Below, one piece after another: positions 20,962 to 27,993 of a stretch of DNA of 34,650 bases. The DNA lies in NCBI GenBank assembly GCA_045533175.1, contig JAZSHJ010000124.1, positions 1 to 34,650 on the forward strand, read 5' to 3'. The DNA comes from SIG588 sp045533175. Its GTDB lineage: Bacteria > Bacillota > Clostridia > Oscillospirales > Acutalibacteraceae. The translations under genes and the position numbers were made by a program. The notes under the pieces were generated by a model, which was not told where the DNA came from, did no database searches, and saw only the letters and a list, made by a program, of their open reading frames with translations. How positions within the stretch are numbered: the stretch's first letter is position 1; each line of letters begins with the position of its first letter.

Positions 20962-20990
20962 ATTGTAGCATTATAGAAGTGCAATGTCAA
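20962..20990 (-). promoter_or_regulatory. Sigma-A promoter of the lysine operon
   Basis: Minus-strand TTGACA (20985-20990), a 17-bp spacer and TACAAT (20962-20967); transcription should start about 25 bp before the aptamer. No equally clear promoter for the divergent queA was found in this spacer. Confidence 0.85.
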
Positions 20991-21029
20991 CACCCCACTT
21001 TAATTTTTTCAGGACGGCGAAAAGAATTT

Positions 21030-22055
21030 ATGAATACGCACGATTTTTTCTACAATTTGCCCGATAATCTCATCGCGCAAGAGCCCATCGAGCCGCGCGA
21101 CCACTCCCGCTTGTTGGTCATGGGACGCGAAAACGGAGCACTGCACGATCGACATTTTTACGATCTGCTTGACCACCTGCGTCCCGGCGACTGTTTGATC
21201 CTGAACGACAGCCGCGTGTTGCCCGCCCGTTTATACGGGTGTCGAGCAGATACCGGTTCGCCACTTGAACTGTTGCTTCTCACCCCGCACGGAAACGACG
21301 TGTGGGAAGTGTTGGCGGGTCCCGGCAAGAAGGCAAAACCCGGATTTCGCCTCTCCTTCGGCGACGGCGCGCTGACCGCCGACGTATTGGATGTGTTGGA
21401 AGGCGGCAACCGCTTGGTGAAGTTTTCCTATGAAGGGAATTTTTACGAAGTGCTCGAATCCATTGGGCAAATGCCGCTTCCGCCGTATATCAAAAAGAAA
21501 CTGGAAAATCAAGAGCGTTATCAAACGGTGTATTCCCGCGAACGCGGCTCGGCCGCCGCGCCCACGGCGGGCTTGCACTTCACCCCCGAACTGTTGCAAA
21601 AGGTGCGGGATATGGGGGTGGAGATCGGCTTCGTCACCTTGCACGTGGGGCTGGGAACCTTCCGCCCTGTAAAGGTAGAGAACATTACAGAACACAAGAT
21701 GCATTCAGAGCATTACGCACTCTCCCCCGAAACGGCGGACCTCATCAACCGCACCAAGGCACGCGGCGGGCGGGTGATCGCGGTGGGGACCACCAGTTGC
21801 CGCACGCTCGAAAGTATCGGTATGACCGATGGGGTGATCCATCCCGCCGAAGGATGGACGGAAATTTTTATCTATCCCGGCTATAAATTTCAAGTCTTGG
21901 ACGGCCTGCTCACCAACTTCCATCTGCCGGAAAGCACCCTCATTATGCTGGTGTCTGCCTTCGCGGGATACGAACACACCATGGCGGCATATGACCACGC
22001 GGTGGCGGAACAATACCGCTTTTTCAGTTTCGGTGATGCGATGCTGATTTTGTAA
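21030..22055 (+). CDS. queA: tRNA preQ1(34) S-adenosylmethionine ribosyltransferase-isomerase
   Basis: Transfers and rearranges the ribosyl part of SAM onto preQ1 at tRNA position 34, forming epoxyqueuosine. It has 341 residues. The N-terminal signature is Asp-Phe-Phe-Tyr-Asn-Leu-Pro-Asp-Asn-Leu-Ile-Ala-Gln-Glu-Pro, followed by Ser-Arg-Leu-Leu-Val and Asn-Asp-Ser-Arg-Val-Leu-Pro-Ala-Arg-Leu; the hallmark Ala-Ala-Pro-Thr-Ala-Gly-Leu-His-Phe-Thr is intact. ATG 21030 matches the family N-terminus but its ribosome site is weak (AGGA about 15 bp upstream). The longer frame to 20670 runs through the divergent riboswitch DNA and is rejected. tgt follows after 20 bp. Confidence 0.97.
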   Translation: MNTHDFFYNLPDNLIAQEPIEPRDHSRLLVMGRENGALHDRHFYDLLDHLRPGDCLILNDSRVLPARLYGCRADTGSPLELLLLTPHGNDVWEVLAGPGKKAKPGFRLSFGDGALTADVLDVLEGGNRLVKFSYEGNFYEVLESIGQMPLPPYIKKKLENQERYQTVYSRERGSAAAPTAGLHFTPELLQKVRDMGVEIGFVTLHVGLGTFRPVKVENITEHKMHSEHYALSPETADLINRTKARGGRVIAVGTTSCRTLESIGMTDGVIHPAEGWTEIFIYPGYKFQVLDGLLTNFHLPESTLIMLVSAFAGYEHTMAAYDHAVAEQYRFFSFGDAMLIL

Positions 22056-22075
22056 ATAAACAAGGAGTTACATCT

Positions 22076-23218
22076 ATGCCAAATTCCAATTTGACCATCA
22101 CCAAAACCGAAGGGGCGGCACGTCGCGGCGTGTTTGAAACGCCGCACGGCACGGTGCAAACCCCTGCGTTTATGAACGTGGCCACCTGCGGCGCGATCAA
22201 AGGCGCCGTTTCGGCATACGATCTAAAAGATCTGAAATGTCAGGTGATGCTGTGCAACACCTATCATTTACACCTGCGTCCCGGCGACGGATTGATACAC
22301 GAACTGGGCGGTCTGCACAAGTTCACGGGATGGGAAGGGCCCATCCTCACCGACAGCGGCGGTTTTCAGGTGTTTTCGCTGGCGGGACTTCGTAAAATCC
22401 GCGAAGAAGGAGTAGATTTCGCCTCTCACATCGACGGACGCAAACTGTTCATCGGCCCGGAAGAGAGCATGCGTATTCAATCGCATCTCGGTTCCACTAT
22501 TGCCATGGCATTTGACGAGTGTGTGGAAAACCCCGCCACCCGCGAATATTCCGCAAACTCCTGCGCCCGCACCACGCGGTGGCTCGCGCGATGCCAAGAG
22601 GAGATGGCGCGCTTGAACGCCTCGTCCGATGCGGTGAATCCGCGGCAGTTGCTGTTCGGCATCAACCAAGGTTGCACCTTCGACGATCTTCGTGTGAAGC
22701 ACATGAAAGAGATCGCCGCAATGGATCTGGACGGTTACGCGGTGGGCGGTCTTGCCGTGGGTGAACCCGCCGAGGATATGTATCGCATTTTGGAAGCGGT
22801 GGAACCGTTTGCCCCGAAAAATAAGATTCGCTACTTGATGGGTGTGGGCACGCCCGTGAACATTTTGGAAGGCGTTGCGCGCGGTATTGATCTGTTCGAC
22901 TGCGTGATGCCCGCCCGCAACGCAAGGCACGCCCACGTATTCACGTGGGGCGGCCGCCGCAACCTGTTCAATGCGAAATACGAAAAAGACACCGCCCCGT
23001 TGGACGAGCAATGCGATTGCCCCACCTGCCGCCGTCATTCGCGGGCATACATCCACCATCTGTTCAAGGCCGGCGAAATGCTTGCCATGCGGCTGTGCGT
23101 GGCACACAATTTGTATTTCTACAACACGTTGACGGAAAAGATTCGCGACGCACTCGACAACGGTACGTTCGACGCATTTTACCGTGAATACCGAGAAGTA
23201 TTGGATCGCCGCATTTAA
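22076..23218 (+). CDS. tgt: tRNA-guanine transglycosylase
   Basis: Replaces guanine 34 of tRNAs with GUN anticodons by preQ1, the step before QueA. It has 380 residues. Asp and Ser of Thr-Asp-Ser-Gly-Gly-Phe-Gln-Val-Phe-Ser lie in the base-binding pocket; the nucleophile Asp is in Gly-Ile-Asp-Leu-Phe-Asp-Cys-Val-Met-Pro-Ala-Arg-Asn-Ala-Arg; zinc ligands are Cys-Asp-Cys-Xaa-Xaa-Cys and the later His in Lys-Ala-Gly-Glu-Met...His-Asn. The start is ATG 22076, with AAGGAG 9 bp upstream. It forms a two-gene queuosine unit with queA; yajC follows from its own promoter. Confidence 0.98.
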   Translation: MPNSNLTITKTEGAARRGVFETPHGTVQTPAFMNVATCGAIKGAVSAYDLKDLKCQVMLCNTYHLHLRPGDGLIHELGGLHKFTGWEGPILTDSGGFQVFSLAGLRKIREEGVDFASHIDGRKLFIGPEESMRIQSHLGSTIAMAFDECVENPATREYSANSCARTTRWLARCQEEMARLNASSDAVNPRQLLFGINQGCTFDDLRVKHMKEIAAMDLDGYAVGGLAVGEPAEDMYRILEAVEPFAPKNKIRYLMGVGTPVNILEGVARGIDLFDCVMPARNARHAHVFTWGGRRNLFNAKYEKDTAPLDEQCDCPTCRRHSRAYIHHLFKAGEMLAMRLCVAHNLYFYNTLTEKIRDALDNGTFDAFYREYREVLDRRI

Positions 23219-23254
23219 TTTTTGTTAAAAATCGGTAAATTCAGCATTTACCCC

Positions 23255-23283
23255 TTGCGCAAGCAGGCAAAATGGTGTATACT
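23255..23283 (+). promoter_or_regulatory. Sigma-A promoter of yajC
   Basis: TTGCGC (23255-23260), a 17-bp spacer and TATACT (23278-23283), 35 bp before the ATG. Confidence 0.65.
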
Positions 23284-23317
23284 CACTATTAATATGTATT
23301 TTAGGAGGAAATGAATT

Positions 23318-23629
23318 ATGAACAGCAGTACGTACGGCATTATTATGCTGGTAGTGATGTTTGCCTTGATGTACTTCATCATGATCCGTCCGCAGAAGAA
23401 GCGTCAGAAGGAAGAGCAAAGAATGCGCGACGACGTGCGCGTGGGCGATCAGATCACCACCATCGGCGGCATTATGGGCCGTGTGGTGACGGTGCGCGAG
23501 GATTCGCTGGTGATCGAAACGGGCGCAGACCGCAACAAGATCACGGTGAAAAAGTGGGCGTTGCAGGCGAACGAGACGGTGCATGAAGACGCCGGTCTTG
23601 ACGATGATGACGACGACGACGATATCTGA
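23318..23629 (+). CDS. yajC: Preprotein translocase accessory subunit YajC
   Basis: A small inner-membrane partner of the SecDF complex. It has 103 residues. One membrane helix (about residues 6-23) is followed by Ile-Arg-Pro-Gln-Lys-Lys-Arg-Gln-Lys, the family's signature junction, and an SH3-like cytoplasmic domain (Val-Gly-Asp-Gln-Ile-Thr-Thr-Ile-Gly-Gly-Ile-Met-Gly). The protein ends in an uninterrupted run of eight Asp before a final Ile, which is unusual. The start is ATG 23318 after TAGGAGG. Position after tgt is typical. A terminator at 23669 follows. Confidence 0.96.
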   Translation: MNSSTYGIIMLVVMFALMYFIMIRPQKKRQKEEQRMRDDVRVGDQITTIGGIMGRVVTVREDSLVIETGADRNKITVKKWALQANETVHEDAGLDDDDDDDDI

Positions 23630-23668
23630 TTTCAGGCATACTTTCTCCGCAAACGGAATATGCTGAAT

Positions 23669-23700
23669 CGAAGCCCGCTTCCGTGGCGGGCTTCGATTTT
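23669..23700 (+). terminator. Terminator of yajC
   Basis: A 10-bp GC-rich stem (23669-23678 with 23686-23695) and a 7-base loop, followed by ATTTTT. It lies 21 bp before the next ATG, so it may also be an attenuator of the following gene. Confidence 0.85.
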
Positions 23701-23721
23701 TGACATGCGGAGGGTGTTTGT

Positions 23722-24123
23722 ATGAGATCGCGCAAAGAAGAGCCCGTGTGGCTTGCCGGATGGGCGCGTCCGTTGGGAATCGGTGCGGCAGTCGGTGTCG
23801 TGGCATGTTTCCTTTCCCTGCTTTTGATGGCGGCGCTGTTGCTGACACAGGACACCCCGCAAAACTTTGTGTCCCCACTTGCGCTGGTGGCGTTGGTGAC
23901 GGGCTGTTTTGCGGGTGGCGTCACAGCGGCACGGTGCACAGGACAAAACGGATGGTTGATGGGGCTCTTGTGCGGTGCCGCGCTGTTTTTGCTGTTGCTT
24001 TTGGCAGGCGGCTTTGCTCCGCTTCGGAACACCGCCACACACCCGCTGTTGAAACTTGCCGTGATGTTGGTTTCCGCCGCGGTGGGCGGTATCGTGGGGA
24101 TCAACCTGAAAAGGAAACGCTGA
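23722..24123 (+). CDS. TIGR04086-type membrane protein
   Basis: A 133-residue membrane protein resembling the TIGR04086 family, which in Clostridia commonly follows yajC. Function is unknown. Four hydrophobic segments are seen at about 18-42, 52-70, 77-98 and 108-127. Family-like Gly-rich turns occur between them (Val-Thr-Gly-Cys-Phe-Ala-Gly-Gly, Met-Gly-Leu-Leu-Cys-Gly), and the C-terminus is basic (Asn-Leu-Lys-Arg-Lys-Arg). The start is ATG 23722 after GGAGGGTG. The gene-order argument is stronger than the sequence argument. Confidence 0.8.
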   Translation: MRSRKEEPVWLAGWARPLGIGAAVGVVACFLSLLLMAALLLTQDTPQNFVSPLALVALVTGCFAGGVTAARCTGQNGWLMGLLCGAALFLLLLLAGGFAPLRNTATHPLLKLAVMLVSAAVGGIVGINLKRKR

Positions 24124-24133
24124 TGCGTTTCCT
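24112..24133 (+). terminator. Weak hairpin at the end of the TIGR04086-type gene
   Basis: A 9-bp perfect stem (24112-24120 with 24125-24133) with TGAT, containing the stop codon, as its loop. No T-run follows, so it may pause transcription or protect RNA and not terminate. Confidence 0.45.
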
Positions 24134-24143
24134 CTTCACCGGG

Positions 24144-24171
24144 CATATTCCCCGCCCTCGTTTCATATAGG
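24144..24171 (+). promoter_or_regulatory. Sigma-E-like promoter of the spoIIM-like gene
   Basis: CATATT (24144-24149) and CATATAGG (24164-24171), with 16 bp between ATA and CATATAGG. The layout and bases almost repeat those before spoIIID, and sigma-E control is known for spoIIM in Bacillus. Confidence 0.6.
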
Positions 24172-24202
24172 TGTACAAACTGTGTGAAACGGAGCGATGG
24201 AC

Positions 24203-24823
24203 ATGCATACCCCCGGTGAATGGCGCCGCAACCTGTGGCGATTTGTTGTGCAAAACCAACGTCTTTTATGGCTTCTGGGCCTGCTTTTGTGCGGTGTGCA
24301 GATCGGTTGTTTGGTCTTTCACGCCGCGTGGCGACCGCTTGGGTCTGCACTTTCCGACCTTTTGAATCCCGCATTGTTGCACGGCGGATTCCAAGGGGCG
24401 CTGCGGCAATGGGTGGCATATGCAGGCCCGCATTTCTTGCTGATCCTTTTGTTGTTTCTGCTTGGCTTTTCGGCATGCGGTGCGCCGCCCGCGCTGGTCG
24501 TTCCCCTCTTTTTCGGGGCGGGCATCGGATTGAGCGAAGCATATCATTTCGCAAGAGGACTGAACGGTGTGGGATACGTGGCACTTATCGTGTTGCCGCC
24601 CACCTTGCTCACCGCTACGGCATTGCTCATTGCGTGTGCGGAATCGGTGCGGTTTTCCTCCAAACTGTGCCGCGTGGTGTTGCCGCATCCCACCATCGGC
24701 GGCACGTTATGGCAGGAGTTCAAACTGTATTTGGCGCGGTTTCTTTTGTGTGTCGGTCTGCTGGCGACCGCCGGTGTGTTGGACACAATACTGCGTTTGG
24801 TTTTTATTCATCATTTTGTGTAA
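24203..24823 (+). CDS. spoIIM: SpoIIM-like sporulation membrane protein
   Basis: A 206-residue protein resembling SpoIIM, part of the DMP complex that hydrolyses septal peptidoglycan for engulfment in Bacillus. About five membrane segments lie at about 20-38, 72-90, 94-112, 122-145 and 175-195. The middle Leu-Gly-Phe-Ser-Ala-Cys-Gly-Ala-Pro, then Phe-Phe-Gly-Ala-Gly-Ile-Gly-Leu, fits the family's Gly/Pro-rich core. Similarity is moderate and by eye, but a sigma-E-like promoter supports it. ATG 24203 is chosen, with GGAG 8 bp upstream; ATG 24197 leaves only 2 bp. spoIID and spoIIP are not in the window. Confidence 0.72.
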   Translation: MHTPGEWRRNLWRFVVQNQRLLWLLGLLLCGVQIGCLVFHAAWRPLGSALSDLLNPALLHGGFQGALRQWVAYAGPHFLLILLLFLLGFSACGAPPALVVPLFFGAGIGLSEAYHFARGLNGVGYVALIVLPPTLLTATALLIACAESVRFSSKLCRVVLPHPTIGGTLWQEFKLYLARFLLCVGLLATAGVLDTILRLVFIHHFV

Positions 24824-24838
24824 AAGTGAGGACGTAAC

Positions 24839-25804
24839 ATGGCATTCCCAAAATTCTTCAACCCTTCAAAACCGGGACCGGGTGTATCTAAAAATGCACC
24901 GAAGAAAAAGCGGTTCTTTCTGTTTTGGGAGTTGTATTTCCGCAAGTTTTTTAAATTGATACAAGCGAATCTCCTGTTCATCCTTTTCTCATTGCCTGTG
25001 GTGACGGTGGGACTGGCCGAAGCGGGGCTTACCTACATCACCCGCAACTACGTGCGCGAAAAGCACGCCTTTTTGTGGGGCGATTTCGTGGACACCATCA
25101 AAAAGAACTGGAAACAGGCGTTGCCCATCGGATTCATCAATTTGGCGGCGCTCGGCATTTTGGCGTTCGACGTGTATTTTTATTTGAACGTTCAAACACA
25201 ATCCACCACCACGCAGGTGTTGATGTGCGCCTTTGCGATGTTGCTCTTTTTGGTGTGCGCCTTCATGCGGTATTATATCCCGCTGATGATTATCACCTTT
25301 AAACTGTCGTGGAAACAACTGTACAAAAACGCGCTCATCTTCTCGTTTGTGGCGATCTTCCGCAACCTGCTCATCACGGCGGTGCTCGCGATCTTCTATG
25401 TTTTGAGCGTTGCTTCGATACTCAGTTTGCTGCAGGGTGCGTTCATTCCGATCGTGGTTATGGCGACGGTGTATCTCTTCTTCTTCCCTGCCTTCCGTTC
25501 CTTCCTCATTCAGTTTGTAATCTTCCCGAAGGTGCAGGAATTGATGATCGATCCCTACTACCGCGACCATCCGAACGAGGACCGCGCCCAAAAACAAGCG
25601 CTGAACATTCCCGACGAGGAAACCACCCGTCTGGCGGAAGAAGAGGCGGTGTTTGTGGATCGCGGACGCACCGACAGTTACTTGAACGACGATAAGAAAC
25701 AAGATCTCCCGCCTATGCCCAAACAGTACAGCGAACGGGAAATGCGCCGTTTCAATGACAGTTTGCGCCGTGCCCGCGGTGAGGACGACGACGATACGAT
25801 ATAA
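24839..25804 (+). CDS. DUF624 (YesL-like) membrane protein
   Basis: A 321-residue membrane protein of the DUF624/YesL family, function unknown; relatives often neighbour sugar transporter genes, not the case here. The N-terminal 30 residues are basic and soluble; about five membrane segments lie at 40-60, 92-112, 124-146, 165-190 and 198-222. The pattern Asn-Leu-Leu-Phe-Ile-Leu-Phe-Ser-Leu-Pro-Val-Val-Thr-Val-Gly is the family opening. The last 90 residues are a charged soluble tail rich in Asp, Glu and Arg, longer than in YesL. The start is ATG 24839 after GTGAGGA, 15 bp after the spoIIM-like gene, so probably co-transcribed. The final codons lie in the palindrome at 25796. Confidence 0.85.
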   Translation: MAFPKFFNPSKPGPGVSKNAPKKKRFFLFWELYFRKFFKLIQANLLFILFSLPVVTVGLAEAGLTYITRNYVREKHAFLWGDFVDTIKKNWKQALPIGFINLAALGILAFDVYFYLNVQTQSTTTQVLMCAFAMLLFLVCAFMRYYIPLMIITFKLSWKQLYKNALIFSFVAIFRNLLITAVLAIFYVLSVASILSLLQGAFIPIVVMATVYLFFFPAFRSFLIQFVIFPKVQELMIDPYYRDHPNEDRAQKQALNIPDEETTRLAEEEAVFVDRGRTDSYLNDDKKQDLPPMPKQYSEREMRRFNDSLRRARGEDDDDTI

Positions 25805-25844
25805 AAGAAGAGTTCGGCTCGGCCGAACTCTTCTTTTATATCGT
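25796..25844. terminator. Shared palindromic terminator of two convergent genes
   Basis: Perfect 22-bp arms (25796-25817 with 25823-25844) and a 5-base loop. It contains the stop codons of both convergent genes; on each strand the arm encodes Thr-Ile-stop. A/T-rich flanks make it active in both directions. Confidence 0.9.
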
Positions 25845-27098
25845 CTGATCTTCAAGCACACCTTCGCTCTTTTTGAAATACCGCCGCACATAGCAAAGCA
25901 GCAACACACCCAAGATCGGAAACGCGGCGGCAACCAACATTCCCACCTTCATGCCAAACTGTTCAGGCGACAGCGACAAGGCAGAAGCCATCCCCTGTCC
26001 CCAACCGCCGGCCGCCACGGTATCGGTCACCGCCCCAAGCAACTGCGGAGAAATGGACGCGCCGAGATCGCCGCCCGCCGCCATCAATGCATAGGCCGCC
26101 ACACCGGGATGCGGAAACTTTTCTTCCATCAAAATAAGCGTACCCGGCCACAGCATCGCGGTGCAGACACCCGTGAACACACACGCAAACAAGGACAAAA
26201 GCGGCAAGGGCGACAGCGCCGCCGTGAGGTAACACACCACAGCACCCGCCATGCCCCACATGAGCACCTTCATAATGTTGCGGCCATACCTGGCATAGGC
26301 GGTACGTGTGAGTCCCAGCAACACACCGAACAGCAACAACCCAAGCAGGTCACCCCACGTTTTAGAGATACCCAGCGCGCTTTCCACATAACCGGAGATC
26401 CAGTTGGTCATCGCATTTTCGGCACAACTGCCAAAGAAGATGCACCCCACGCACAGCGCCAACCCCAACGTGCGCCTTTTGCGGCGATTTCCTGCCGCCG
26501 CTTCCTCGGCCGACAGTTGCACTTGCGGAAAAGGCGACAAGCAAAAGAGCAAGGACGAAAACAGAGGTATCGCCGCCCAGAAAAGGGCCAGATACATCCA
26601 ATTGTGCCGCCCGAACAACTGCAAAAACAGCGTACTGAGCAACACCACCGTCACCACGCCGTAGGCATACAGCGAGTGCAGCGCGCTCATATCCCGTTCG
26701 GGATTATCCGACGGCAACGACGCCACCAACGGGCTTAGCAACACTTCGCTGAGTCCCGCCGCCACCGAAAACACCACCGTTCCGCACAAGAAACCCGTAT
26801 AGGCATACTGCGGGAAGAAGGTGGGGATCAACGAGTACAGCAACAGACCGAGCGCCGTGAGAAGCGGCATGATCCGCACCGTCACTTTGATGTTGAAGTA
26901 TCTCGCAAAAAAGGTGAAGATCAGATCCACCGTCATTTGTGTGCAAAAGTTCACAAGCACCAACGTGCCGAGCAACGTATACGAAATACCGTAGGTTTCA
27001 TGAAAGGTCATGAATAGCATCGGCGGCAAACTGAACACCGACGCCATAGCAAGATAGGCAAAATAACACGCAAATTTCGTACGTTTAAAATTCGCCAT
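25836..27098 (-). CDS. Major facilitator superfamily transporter
   Basis: A 420-residue MFS permease with about 12 membrane segments in two halves, separated by a charged loop near residues 195-210 (Ala-Gly-Asn-Arg-Arg-Lys-Arg-Arg). The first half begins Tyr-Phe-Ala-Tyr-Leu-Ala-Met-Ala-Ser-Val. The sequence recalls sugar:proton symporter-type members (FucP/YfkF-like), but substrate and direction cannot be assigned. The start is ATG 27098, with GAGGAGG 8 bp upstream. It lies 13 bp after mntP and should share its transcript. Its last codons are inside the shared palindrome. Confidence 0.9.
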   Translation of the reverse strand: MANFKRTKFACYFAYLAMASVFSLPPMLFMTFHETYGISYTLLGTLVLVNFCTQMTVDLIFTFFARYFNIKVTVRIMPLLTALGLLLYSLIPTFFPQYAYTGFLCGTVVFSVAAGLSEVLLSPLVASLPSDNPERDMSALHSLYAYGVVTVVLLSTLFLQLFGRHNWMYLALFWAAIPLFSSLLFCLSPFPQVQLSAEEAAAGNRRKRRTLGLALCVGCIFFGSCAENAMTNWISGYVESALGISKTWGDLLGLLLFGVLLGLTRTAYARYGRNIMKVLMWGMAGAVVCYLTAALSPLPLLSLFACVFTGVCTAMLWPGTLILMEEKFPHPGVAAYALMAAGGDLGASISPQLLGAVTDTVAAGGWGQGMASALSLSPEQFGMKVGMLVAAAFPILGVLLLCYVRRYFKKSEGVLEDQTI

Positions 27099-27111
27099 TT
27101 ACAACGCCTCC

Positions 27112-27687
27112 TCAGAACACAAGCACACCCAGGTGCTCAAGTAAGATCTTAAAGCCGATCAAAATCAAAATGATACCGCCCGCCAGTTGGGCCTTTTTCT
27201 CGAAGCGTGCGCCAAACACATTGCCCACTTTTACCCCCACGGCAGACAGCATGCCGGTGACAAGGCCGATCAACGCCACCGCCGCATAGATATTGACGCC
27301 ACCCGCCATCGCAAGCGAAACTCCCACCGCCAAGGCATCGATACTGGTCGCCACCGCCATGGCAAACATCGTTTTCACCGACAGATCCGCCGCACGGCAT
27401 TCTTCGCAATCGTCCTTTTCAAACGCTTCTTTAAGCATGTTCAATCCGATAAGAACCAACAATCCGAACGCCACCCAATGGTCGAAGGATTCGATGGCTT
27501 TGGCAAACAGCGCCCCCAGAAAGAAGCCGATCAGGGGCATCAGCGCCTGAAAGCCGCCGAACCACACGCCGCAAGTCACGGCCCCCTTCAAATCGGCACG
27601 TTTCATGGCCAATCCTTTACAAACCGACACCGCAAACGCATCCATGCTGAGTCCGACTGCCAGGATCATTAATTCCCAAAAGCCCAT
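27112..27687 (-). CDS. mntP: Manganese efflux pump MntP
   Basis: A 191-residue MntP/DUF204 protein exporting Mn2+. It has six membrane helices with the duplicated family motif: Gly-Leu-Ser-Met-Asp-Ala-Phe-Ala-Val-Ser-Val-Cys-Lys-Gly in the first helix and Ala-Thr-Ser-Ile-Asp-Ala-Leu-Ala-Val-Gly-Val-Ser in the fourth; both Asp are metal-site candidates. A cytoplasmic Cys-Glu-Glu-Cys loop (near 99-102) lies between helices 3 and 4. The start is ATG 27687, 9 bp after AAGGA. The 5' leader is only about 30 bases, so no yybP-ykoY Mn riboswitch is present, in contrast to some mntP genes. The MFS gene follows. Confidence 0.95.
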   Translation of the reverse strand: MGFWELMILAVGLSMDAFAVSVCKGLAMKRADLKGAVTCGVWFGGFQALMPLIGFFLGALFAKAIESFDHWVAFGLLVLIGLNMLKEAFEKDDCEECRAADLSVKTMFAMAVATSIDALAVGVSLAMAGGVNIYAAVALIGLVTGMLSAVGVKVGNVFGARFEKKAQLAGGIILILIGFKILLEHLGVLVF

Positions 27688-27723
27688 ACCGCCCCGTCCT
27701 TCCGTAACAAAACAAATCGATTC

Positions 27724-27752
27724 ATTATAACGTATTTTTGCTTGCTTGTAAA
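27724..27752 (-). promoter_or_regulatory. Sigma-A promoter of mntP
   Basis: Minus-strand TTTACA (27747-27752), a 17-bp spacer and TATAAT (27724-27729). Confidence 0.8.
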
Positions 27753-27793
27753 GCACAAAAATGCTCCCTAAAAATGTATACAATTATGCATTG

Positions 27794-27811
27794 GGTGAAT
27801 ATTTATTCATT
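27794..27811. promoter_or_regulatory. ARG box, ArgR/AhrC operator candidate
   Basis: TGAAT-ATTT-ATTCA at 27796-27809 is a perfect match to the ARG box core TGAATwwwwATTCA, with flanking G and T. It lies about 100 bp upstream of the argG -35. The remaining bases 27812-27905 are AC-rich with no gene I can support. Confidence 0.8.
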
Positions 27812-27911
27812 CAACTTCCGTCGAAACAGCCAAAAACAGGCCATCGAAAACAGCAACAGCAGACAGGATACACACAAATACATTTTTCCTATTATTTATC
27901 CCAAAAGCGTA

Positions 27912-27940
27912 TTGACAAACGGTGGGCCGCTGTGTATAAT
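27912..27940 (+). promoter_or_regulatory. Sigma-A promoter of argGHF
   Basis: Consensus TTGACA (27912-27917), a 17-bp spacer and consensus TATAAT (27935-27940). A match this strong fits a repressible gene. Confidence 0.88.
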
Positions 27941-27960
27941 AATGCACATAGTCTTTTGAA

Positions 27961-27976
27961 CTACATAAATATTCAT
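27961..27976. promoter_or_regulatory. Weak second ARG-like site
   Basis: A perfect ATTCA half (27971-27975) is preceded by AAAT and an imperfect half TACAT (3 of 5). It lies just after the expected start of transcription; paired distant and proximal sites are usual for ArgR/AhrC loops. Confidence 0.4.
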
Positions 27977-27993
27977 TTCGGAGGCGCATATCC

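Noticed and set aside
23541..24584. 347-codon minus-strand open frame opposite yajC to the spoIIM-like gene
   Set aside because: It spans a terminator and three plus-strand genes; the translation is low-complexity Ala/Pro/Thr.
25755..26738. 327-codon plus-strand open frame opposite the MFS gene
   Set aside because: It crosses the shared palindromic terminator, and its Gln/Arg/His-rich translation is typical of an antisense shadow.
27688..27793. Possible manganese (yybP-ykoY) riboswitch before mntP
   Set aside because: The promoter at 27724-27752 leaves a leader of about 30 bases, too short for the aptamer, and no conserved core is visible.
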